Shown in pieces: positions 1 to 6,306 of a stretch of 64,000 nucleotides of DNA. The translations under genes and the position numbers were made by a program. Origin of the DNA: Anaerocolumna sp. MB42-C2 (GTDB lineage: Bacteria > Bacillota > Clostridia > Lachnospirales > Lachnospiraceae); the NCBI RefSeq assembly GCF_030913705.1, contig NZ_CP133190.1:3239501-3303500 (forward strand). The letters run 5' to 3'. The notes beneath the pieces are model-generated. The model made no database searches. It was given only the letters and a program-made list of their open reading frames with translations, and was not told the DNA's origin. Numbering within the stretch: the first letter of the stretch is position 1; each line of letters starts with the position of its first letter.

Positions 1-63
1 CTCTCCCGCTCTGGTAAAATCATCAGGAGAAACATAATAGGTTAATTCAATTTGATTGCTCAA
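1..63 (-). CDS. ATP-binding anti-sigma-like protein, N-terminus only (partial)
   Basis: Only the first 21 codons lie in the window; the rest is beyond the left edge. Reading starts at a TTG whose bases overlap the TGA of the upstream DRTGG gene (TTGA), with GGAGG nine bases before it. The visible residues, IELTYYVSPDDFTRAGE after a short lead, resemble the start of the small RsbW/HATPase-like proteins that in clostridia follow DRTGG-domain genes near FeFe-hydrogenase clusters. The overlap suggests translational coupling. Family assignment rests on 21 residues plus context, so it is tentative. Confidence 0.55.
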   Translation of the reverse strand, partial: MSNQIELTYYVSPDDFTRAGE

Positions 64-410
64 TCGGATGCACCTCCATGCAAACCTTTTTCATAGAGCA
101 ATCCACAGGCTGTAAACATTCTGTGCTCTGTGGATAATAATACAATTCCGCTTTCTGCAGCAAGAGTAACCATGGCTTCGTCAGGTTTTTTACCTCGGAC
201 AAATACGATACACACGATATCCATCATTTCTGCCGTCCGGATAACCTGTGGATTACATAAACCGGTCAATAACACGGATTGGTCTTTCACAAAAGCAAGA
301 ACATCACTCATCATATCGGCACCGCACGCCGTATGAACTTCTTTCCCTAAATATTGTTCTCCGCATAAAATACATGCACCTAATATCGTTTTCACATCAT
401 TAACGGTCAT
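60..410 (-). CDS. DRTGG-domain protein, hydrogenase-associated
   Basis: A 116-residue protein starting MTVNDVKTILGACI. I chose the ATG at 410 because GGAGGTTCTT lies directly upstream; a longer in-frame reading to 494 would run through the promoter. The sequence fits a stand-alone DRTGG domain: an N-terminal NDVKTIL segment, a central GADMMSDVLAF stretch, then alternating strands ending LLSTEHRMFTACGLLYEKG. DRTGG domains occur in CBS proteins and phosphotransacetylases and are thought to sense ligands; no enzyme activity is known for this small form. It is divergent from the hydrogenase operon and overlaps an ATP-binding protein gene, so a regulatory role for hydrogenase is plausible but unproven. 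Confidence 0.75.
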   Translation of the reverse strand: MTVNDVKTILGACILCGEQYLGKEVHTACGADMMSDVLAFVKDQSVLLTGLCNPQVIRTAEMMDIVCIVFVRGKKPDEAMVTLAAESGIVLLSTEHRMFTACGLLYEKGLHGGASD

Positions 411-465
411 AAGAACCTCCCAGTATGCAAATCTAACAGTTATTTTTAATATATGAGATAAATGT

Positions 466-494
466 AGTATAACATTACCAAGGGTATTTTTCAA
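466..494 (-). promoter_or_regulatory. Sigma-A promoter of the DRTGG operon
   Basis: On the minus strand TTGAAA (489-494) and TATACT (466-471) are separated by exactly 17 bases, and a TG sits one base before the -10 (extended -10). Transcription would begin near 459, giving a leader of about 50 nt before the ATG at 410. Confidence 0.7.
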
Positions 495-589
495 CTAATT
501 ATGATTTTCGAGAATAATATAAAAAAATTATGGGCAAATTAGTAAGTTATGTGAATTTTCGAATATATGTAGATTTTTTATCAATAACG

Positions 590-598
590 TGCTATACT
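590..598 (+). promoter_or_regulatory. Extended -10 promoter candidate for the hydrogenase operon
   Basis: TGCTATACT at 590-598 is a good extended -10 element; the hexamer 17 bases upstream (TAGATT) is a poor -35 match. Start near 605 would give the hydrogenase mRNA an unusually long leader of about 375 nt. No better promoter is visible closer to the first gene. Confidence 0.45.
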
Positions 599-634
599 GA
601 TGTTGTTTGTCGACAGAGAGTTATATAATATGTG

Positions 635-761
635 TTTTTTATTCCTTAGGAATTCGTTCTTTGGATAAAAAAACTCCGATATGGACACACATGATGCGCA
701 TCAGGAAGGTGTCACAAAAGTGACAATACTCCCGCGCAAAAGTCTGGCAGATCAGACTTTT
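635..761 (+). repeat. Multi-hairpin dispersed repeat, copy A (hydrogenase leader)
   Basis: In order: an imperfect hairpin TTTTTTATTCC...GGATAAAAAA (635-671), the palindrome GATGCGCATC (692-701), AGGAAGGTGTCAC with the hairpin GTCAC-N5-GTGAC (710-724), and AAAAGTCTG...CAGACTTTT (738-761). The same modules in the same order, reverse-complemented, appear at 8965-9109. Unlike the other clear copies no strong terminator precedes the T-run. It would be transcribed as part of the hydrogenase leader. Confidence 0.7.
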
Positions 762-795
762 ATCTGTATAAAATCACTCTGCGGCAGTGAAGTTT

Positions 796-924
796 ATTAT
801 AGGAAGTTAACAGTTTAACAGTTCCTTCCTATAATTCAATTTATGGTGGAATAGGCACCCACCATTTAAGTTAACGGCGGACAAAACACCGCACTATGAC
901 GGAAGAATAGGCATCTTCCGTTAA
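796..924 (+). ncRNA. Structured RNA element in the hydrogenase operon leader
   Basis: Four hairpins follow each other: ATTATAGGAA/TTCCTATAAT (796-835, 10 perfect pairs), ATGGTGG/CCACCAT (843-865), GCGG/CCGC (877-892) and CGGAAGA/TCTTCCG (900-920). The second and fourth have unrelated stems but share the loop heptamer ATAGGCA (851-857, 907-913); the third has loop ACAAAACA. TTAACGG (871-877) can also pair with CCGTTAA (918-924), giving an alternative fold. It ends about 57 bases before the first start codon and matches no riboswitch class that I recognise. Confidence 0.5.
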
Positions 925-980
925 GGTATTAACAGGAAGCAATATTAACAGACAAAGATTAGAATCAAGGAGGTTAAAAA

Positions 981-1475
981 ATGGGTTCCCAGAAAAAAAC
1001 AGTCCCTTTTGCCGGAACTAAGGAGCAAGAAGCGGAACTTTTAAAAGTCATTAGCGAACACAAAGATGACAAAGGCGCATTAATGCCGATTTTACAGAAG
1101 GCACAGCACATCTATGGTTATCTGCCAGTTGAAGTACAGACTATCATATCTAATGAAATGGATATGCCTTTGGAAAAAATATATGGTGTTGTAACCTTTT
1201 ATTCACAGTTTTCATTAAATCCCAAGGGAAAATATAAAGTATCCGTTTGTTTAGGTACTGCATGTTATGTTAAAGGCTCAGGCGATATCTACAACAAATT
1301 AATGGAACTGCTTAAGATTGAAGGCGGCGAGTGTACACCGGATGGAAAATTCTCTTTAGATGCCTGTCGTTGTATCGGTGCATGCGGATTAGCTCCCGTA
1401 TTGACCATTAACGAAGATGTTTATGGAAGATTGACAGTAGATGAGCTTCCTGATATCTTAGCTAAATATGAATAA
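981..1475 (+). CDS. hydC: NuoE-like [2Fe-2S] subunit of electron-bifurcating hydrogenase (HydC/HndA type)
   Basis: A 164-residue thioredoxin-fold ferredoxin subunit. An N-terminal helical region carries the YGYLP and YGVVTFYSQF signatures of the NuoE family (about residues 45-77), and the [2Fe-2S] ligands are Cys90, Cys95, Cys131 and Cys135 in CLGTAC and CRCIGAC. AAGGAGG lies seven bases before the ATG. In this complex NuoE-type subunits relay electrons between the NuoF-like flavin subunit and the hydrogenase. First gene of a five-gene operon with a long structured leader. Length and motifs are ordinary; the bifurcating role is inferred from operon content. Confidence 0.93.
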   Translation: MGSQKKTVPFAGTKEQEAELLKVISEHKDDKGALMPILQKAQHIYGYLPVEVQTIISNEMDMPLEKIYGVVTFYSQFSLNPKGKYKVSVCLGTACYVKGSGDIYNKLMELLKIEGGECTPDGKFSLDACRCIGACGLAPVLTINEDVYGRLTVDELPDILAKYE

Positions 1476-1489
1476 CATATATTAATCCT

Positions 1490-2047
1490 ATGATGACAGA
1501 ACTTTCTCTTAATGTATTGGATGTGGTTCAGAATTCAATTCGTGCAAATGCGGATTTAATACAGATCCGGGTAGAAATAAACAGCGAACTTGACAGATTA
1601 ATCATTACCATATCTGATAACGGATGTGGAATGAATTCCGATCAGATTGCTAAGGTTGAAGATCCTTTTTATACAACCCGAACAACCAGATCAGTGGGAT
1701 TGGGGGTACCCTTTTTTCGGTATGCAGCCCTGGTTACCGGCGGTGATTTTTGTATCGACTCAAAACCCGGTATAGGAACTGTAGTTACTGCTGTATTTGT
1801 ACTATCCCATATTGATCGTATGCCATTAGGCGATATGACTAGTACCATTCATACCTTAATTACATTGAACACTACCATAGATTTCTTATATTTCTATCAA
1901 GTAGATGAGAAAAGCTTTACATTAGATACCAGGGAATTTCGTGAAATCCTTGAGGGTGTGCCTTTTGACATCCCGGAGGTATCATCCTATATAAAAGAAT
2001 ATCTAAAGGAAAACCAATTAGAAGTAGACGCTGGAAGAATTTTTTAG
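1490..2047 (+). CDS. Orphan histidine-kinase-like ATPase in the hydrogenase operon
   Basis: A 185-residue protein holding only a GHKL/HATPase fold: N-box VVQNSIRANA (12-21), G1 DNGCGM (43-48), DPFYTTRTTRSVGLGVPFF (58-76) and G2-like GIGTVV (94-99). There is no dimerisation/phospho-His domain and no sensor or membrane segment. The C-terminal 75 residues (from HIDRMPLGD) match no domain I know. It starts 14 bases after hydC with two adjacent ATGs and no recognisable Shine-Dalgarno sequence, so translation may depend on coupling. Such ATPases recur inside clostridial hydABC operons; their function is unestablished. A switch partner of the divergent DRTGG/anti-sigma pair is possible. Confidence 0.85.
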   Translation: MMTELSLNVLDVVQNSIRANADLIQIRVEINSELDRLIITISDNGCGMNSDQIAKVEDPFYTTRTTRSVGLGVPFFRYAALVTGGDFCIDSKPGIGTVVTAVFVLSHIDRMPLGDMTSTIHTLITLNTTIDFLYFYQVDEKSFTLDTREFREILEGVPFDIPEVSSYIKEYLKENQLEVDAGRIF

Positions 2048-2179
2048 TTAAACTGTTATTGATTGTCCTAACCCAATCTATTATTGATATCTGCCCCTTT
2101 CGGTATGATATCATTATTCAGTTATAGAAAAGTTTGACAAATTTTTAACAGATTCACATTTTAACAAGGAGGGTATTAT

Positions 2180-2554
2180 ATGAAAACTCTAGAAGAGTTA
2201 AAAGCAATCAGAGAAAAGATGCAGGGTCAAGTTGGCTTACGTTCTGAGAATGAAAACCAGACCAGAGTTGTTGTGGGAATGGCCACCTGCGGTATTGCAA
2301 GCGGTGCTAGACCCGTATTAACTGCTCTTTCCGATGCTGTACAGACTAAGAATTTAACTAACATTGCAGTTACACAAACCGGCTGTATCGGTTTATGCCA
2401 ATATGAACCTATCGTTGAAGTATTTGAGCCTGGTAAAGATAAAGTTACCTATGTTAAAATGACACCGGAAAAGGCTTTGGAAGTTGTGGAACAACATCTT
2501 ATCCGCGGCCAGGTTGTCAGCAAATACACCATCAGCTCTGAAGGGAGGATTTAA
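2180..2554 (+). CDS. Thioredoxin-like [2Fe-2S] ferredoxin subunit (HndB-like)
   Basis: A 124-residue protein with an N-terminal helix and a thioredoxin-like ferredoxin domain. Three cysteines are visible at expected ligand sites: Cys37 in ATCGIASGA, and Cys69 and Cys73 in TGCIGLC; the usual fourth ligand is not obvious, as in many relatives. AAGGAGGG lies upstream of the ATG. The stop is followed three bases later by the NuoF-like gene, so the two are probably translated together. The family corresponds to the small HndB-type subunit of NAD(P)-linked hydrogenases; its exact electron route is inferred. Confidence 0.88.
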   Translation: MKTLEELKAIREKMQGQVGLRSENENQTRVVVGMATCGIASGARPVLTALSDAVQTKNLTNIAVTQTGCIGLCQYEPIVEVFEPGKDKVTYVKMTPEKALEVVEQHLIRGQVVSKYTISSEGRI

Positions 2555-2557
2555 GAC

Positions 2558-4345
2558 ATGTTTCGTTCACACGTTTTAGTTTGCGGTGGAACCGGATGTA
2601 CTTCTTCAGGAAGTCAAAAAGTAATCGACGCGCTGCAGGCAGAAATTGAAAAAAATGGCTTGACCAAAGAAGTATCTGTCGTTCAGACAGGTTGTCACGG
2701 ACTTTGTGCCTTAGGCCCTATTATGATAATCTATCCGGGTGCAACATTTTACTCCATGGTTAAAGTGGAAGATATCCCGGAAATAGTTTCAGAGCATTTA
2801 TTAAAAGGAAGGGTTGTTACCCGTTTGTTATATACAGAAACAGTTACTGATGACGGAATTAAGTCTTTAAATGAAACTGATTTCTACAAAAAACAGCACA
2901 GAATTGCATTACGTAACTGTGGTGTAATAAATCCTGAGAATATTGAAGAATATATTGGTACCAGCGGTTATGAAGCTTTAGGTAAAGTATTAACCGAATA
3001 TACTCCGGACCAGGTTATCCAGACTCTCTTAGACAGTGGTCTTCGTGGACGTGGAGGCGGCGGTTTCCCTACCGGTTTAAAATGGAAACTTGCGAAAGCT
3101 AACGACGCTGACCAGAAGTATGTATGCTGTAATGCAGATGAAGGTGACCCAGGTGCATTCATGGACCGTTCCGTATTAGAGGGTGACCCTCACGTTGTAT
3201 TGGAAGCTATGGCAATTGCCGGTTATGCAATTGGTGCTTCCCAGGGTTATATCTATGTTCGTGCGGAATATCCTATCGCTGTTGAACGTCTGGAAATAGC
3301 GATTGCCCAAGCCAGAGAATATGGTTTATTAGGCAACGATATCTTCGGTACCGGATTTAATTTTGATATCGGTTTAAGACTTGGTGCAGGTGCTTTCGTA
3401 TGTGGTGAAGAAACTGCTCTTATGACCTCTATCGAAGGCAACAGAGGCGAACCTCGTCCAAGACCTCCGTTCCCGGCTCAAAAAGGTTTATTCGGTAAAC
3501 CAACCATTTTAAATAACGTTGAAACTTATGCCAACATTCCGCAAATAATCTTACATGGTGCAGAATGGTTTGCTTCCATGGGAACCGAGAAATCCAAAGG
3601 AACCAAAGTATTTGCACTTGGCGGTAAAATTAAAAATACAGGACTTGTTGAAATTCCTATGGGTACTACCCTTCGTGAAGTTGTTGAACAAATCGGCGGC
3701 GGTATTCCTAATGGCAAGAAGTTCAAAGCAGCTCAAACCGGCGGTCCTTCCGGCGGATGTATACCTGCAGAGCATTTTGACATTCCGATTGATTATGATA
3801 ACTTAATCGGAATCGGTTCCATGATGGGATCCGGTGGTCTTATCGTTATGGATGAAGATAACTGTATGGTTGATATTGCAAAATTCTTCTTAGAATTTAC
3901 AGTAGATGAATCCTGCGGTAAATGTACCCCATGCCGTATCGGAACAAAACGTATGTATGAAATGTTAGACAAAATCACAAAAGGCCAGGGAACCTTAGAG
4001 GACCTTGATAAGTTGGAAGAACTATGCTACCATATTAAAGAGAACTCTCTCTGCGGTTTAGGCCAGACTGCTCCAAACCCTGTATTATCCACACTTCGTT
4101 ACTTCAGAGATGAATATATTGCCCACGTTGTAGATAAGAAATGTCCTGCAGGTGTATGTAAAGCTTTACTTTCCTATGTAATCGATGCAGATCAATGTAA
4201 AGGCTGTACCCTTTGTGCAAGAGTATGTCCAAACGGAGCGATCGAAGGCAAAGTTAAGGAAGCTCATGTCATTCATCAGGATAAATGTATTAAATGTGGC
4301 GCTTGTATGGAAAAATGCCGTTTTGGTGCAATTTCCAAAAGGTAA
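2558..4345 (+). CDS. hydB: NuoF-like NAD(H)/FMN subunit of bifurcating hydrogenase (HydB/HndC type)
   Basis: 595 residues. An N-terminal thioredoxin-like [2Fe-2S] domain has Cys9, Cys14, Cys46 and Cys50; then comes the NuoF core with the glycine-rich GRGGGGFPTG motif (164-173), the acidic CNADEGDPGAF segment and a [4Fe-4S] site ESCGKCTPC plus a later cysteine (453, 456, 459, 499). A C-terminal 2x[4Fe-4S] ferredoxin domain has CKGCTLCARVCP (547-558) and CIKCGACMEKC (577-587). It oxidises or reduces NADH at FMN and passes electrons to the neighbours. GGGAGG precedes the ATG. The three-domain layout is standard for HydB/HndC. Confidence 0.95.
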   Translation: MFRSHVLVCGGTGCTSSGSQKVIDALQAEIEKNGLTKEVSVVQTGCHGLCALGPIMIIYPGATFYSMVKVEDIPEIVSEHLLKGRVVTRLLYTETVTDDGIKSLNETDFYKKQHRIALRNCGVINPENIEEYIGTSGYEALGKVLTEYTPDQVIQTLLDSGLRGRGGGGFPTGLKWKLAKANDADQKYVCCNADEGDPGAFMDRSVLEGDPHVVLEAMAIAGYAIGASQGYIYVRAEYPIAVERLEIAIAQAREYGLLGNDIFGTGFNFDIGLRLGAGAFVCGEETALMTSIEGNRGEPRPRPPFPAQKGLFGKPTILNNVETYANIPQIILHGAEWFASMGTEKSKGTKVFALGGKIKNTGLVEIPMGTTLREVVEQIGGGIPNGKKFKAAQTGGPSGGCIPAEHFDIPIDYDNLIGIGSMMGSGGLIVMDEDNCMVDIAKFFLEFTVDESCGKCTPCRIGTKRMYEMLDKITKGQGTLEDLDKLEELCYHIKENSLCGLGQTAPNPVLSTLRYFRDEYIAHVVDKKCPAGVCKALLSYVIDADQCKGCTLCARVCPNGAIEGKVKEAHVIHQDKCIKCGACMEKCRFGAISKR

Positions 4346-4378
4346 TACCAATTGATTAATTCTTTAAGGAGGACAATA

Positions 4379-6121
4379 ATGGAAACCGTAAATATTAAAA
4401 TAAACGGTGTAGACGTAGCTGCACCAAAGGGTTCTACAATTCTTGAAGCTGCCAGAATAGCACACATCGACATTCCTACTCTTTGTTATTTAAAAGAAAT
4501 TAATGAGATTGGTGCCTGTCGTATTTGTGTTGTAGAGGTGAAGGGCGCAAGAAGTCTTGTGGCATCCTGCGTATATCCGATTAATGAGGGTATGGAGGTA
4601 TGGACCAACACACCTAAAGTATTAAATTCCAGAAAGAAAACTTTAGAGTTAATTCTTTCCGATCATGATAGAAAATGCTTATCCTGCGTAAGAAGCGGTA
4701 ACTGCGAATTACAGAAGTTAAGCAAAGACCTTAAGGTAGAAAATGAATGTTTATATGACGGTGAAACCAATCAATATGATATTGATTACACCGCAGCTCA
4801 TATGTACCGTGATAACAATAAATGTATCCTTTGCAGACGTTGTTCCGCAGTTTGTGAAAAAGTTCAGGCTGTCGGCGTAATCGGCCCGAATGAACGTGGA
4901 TTTAAAACAACGATTGCTTCCGCATTTGATATGGGACTTGGTGAAACCAGCTGTGTATCCTGCGGTCAATGTATCGCCGTATGTCCTACCGGAGCTCTTT
5001 CCGAAAAAGACAATACAGATGAAGTATTTGCAGCTATTGCAGATCCAACCAAACACGTAGTTGTACAGACAGCTCCATCCGTTCGTGCAGGTCTTGGTGA
5101 ACCGTTTGGCCTACCTATCGGAACCAATGTAGAGGGCAAGATGGTATCCGCTCTTCGCCGTTTAGGTTTTGACAGAGTATTTGATACCGATTTTGCGGCT
5201 GACTTAACAATTATGGAAGAAGCTCATGAGTTCTTAGACAGAGTTCAAAACGGCGGTGTGTTACCTTTAATCACTTCCTGTTCTCCAGGATGGGTTAAAT
5301 ATTGTGAGCACTATTTTCCTGATATGACAGAGAATCTTTCCAGCTGTAAATCTCCTCAACAGATGTTCGGTGCTACTACTAAGACTTATTATGCTGAAAA
5401 GATGGGCATCGACCCAAAAGATATCGTTATGGTAAGTATCATGCCTTGTACCGCTAAGAAGTTTGAAGTTGGCCGTGACGATCAGGATGCATCCGGTCTT
5501 CCGGATGTAGATATCGCTCTTACCGTAAGAGAACTTGCCAGAATGATTGAACGTGCAGGCATTAACTTCACAGAACTTCCAGACGAAGAATTTGATTCTC
5601 CTCTTGGAATGTCTACTGGAGCCGGTGTAATCTTCGGCGCAACCGGCGGTGTTATGGAAGCAGCACTTCGTACTGCAGTGGAAACCTTAACCGGTGAAGA
5701 ATTAAAGAGCTTAGACTTCAAAGAAGTCAGAGGTATCGAGGGAATTAAGGAAGCTACTTATAACGTAGCCGGTATGGACGTTAAAGTTGCTGTTGCTTCC
5801 GGTCTTAAGAATGCAAAAGAACTTCTTAATAAAGTGAAATCCGGTGAAGCAGAATATCACTTCATTGAAATCATGGGATGTCCCGGCGGTTGCGTAAACG
5901 GCGGCGGTATGCCTCAGGTACCTGCAAGTGTTCGTAACTTCAACGATATCAGATCTCTTCGTGCGAAAGTTCTTTATGACTTGGATTCATCCATGCCTAT
6001 GAGAAAATCACATGAAAATCCTGCTATCAAGGAATTATATGATACTTACTTCGGTAAACCGGGCAGCCACAAAGCTCATGAAGTTCTTCATACAAGTTAT
6101 GTGAAGAGAAGCGTAAACTAA
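4379..6121 (+). CDS. hydA: [FeFe]-hydrogenase catalytic subunit
   Basis: 580 residues; the ATG at 4379 has AAGGAGG upstream and is preferred to an in-frame ATG at 4352. Order: [2Fe-2S] domain (Cys36, 47, 50, 64), His-ligated [4Fe-4S] (His96, Cys100, 103, 109), two [4Fe-4S] clusters (CILCRRCSAVC, CVSCGQCIAVC), then the H-cluster domain with L1 TSCSPGW (299-305), L2 MPCTAKKFE (356-364) and L3 EIMGCPGGCVNGGGMP (497-512), and a small-subunit-like tail ending near HKAHEVLHTSY. It makes or consumes H2 in the cytoplasm. L1 has Ser302 where the textbook motif has a second cysteine; see findings. Last gene of the operon. Confidence 0.96.
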   Translation: METVNIKINGVDVAAPKGSTILEAARIAHIDIPTLCYLKEINEIGACRICVVEVKGARSLVASCVYPINEGMEVWTNTPKVLNSRKKTLELILSDHDRKCLSCVRSGNCELQKLSKDLKVENECLYDGETNQYDIDYTAAHMYRDNNKCILCRRCSAVCEKVQAVGVIGPNERGFKTTIASAFDMGLGETSCVSCGQCIAVCPTGALSEKDNTDEVFAAIADPTKHVVVQTAPSVRAGLGEPFGLPIGTNVEGKMVSALRRLGFDRVFDTDFAADLTIMEEAHEFLDRVQNGGVLPLITSCSPGWVKYCEHYFPDMTENLSSCKSPQQMFGATTKTYYAEKMGIDPKDIVMVSIMPCTAKKFEVGRDDQDASGLPDVDIALTVRELARMIERAGINFTELPDEEFDSPLGMSTGAGVIFGATGGVMEAALRTAVETLTGEELKSLDFKEVRGIEGIKEATYNVAGMDVKVAVASGLKNAKELLNKVKSGEAEYHFIEIMGCPGGCVNGGGMPQVPASVRNFNDIRSLRAKVLYDLDSSMPMRKSHENPAIKELYDTYFGKPGSHKAHEVLHTSYVKRSVN

Positions 6122-6136
6122 TTCAGATTAAATAAT

Positions 6137-6190
6137 AAAAAAAGAAGGGCATATCAATTATTTATATAAATAATTGAATGCTCTTCTTTT
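6137..6190. terminator. Bidirectional terminator after hydA
   Basis: AAAAGAAG...CTTCTTTT encloses an AT-rich inner stem AATTATTTA/TAAATAATT. A-runs and T-runs flank both sides, so it can serve hydA (plus) and the convergent GDPD gene (minus). Confidence 0.85.
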
Positions 6191-6306
6191 CATTGTAATT
6201 TGTTTTGCAATTCTTTATTTTTATTTTAGTGATTTATTCGCTGCCTATCTAATTTATTTATTATCTTTTGATTTATTTATCTTTTAATCTATTATTACTA
6301 AAATCT

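Noticed and set aside
843-924. CsrA or ANTAR binding hairpins in the hydrogenase leader
   Set aside because: Loops lack the GGA core for CsrA and are not the hexaloops with A1/G4 expected of ANTAR targets.
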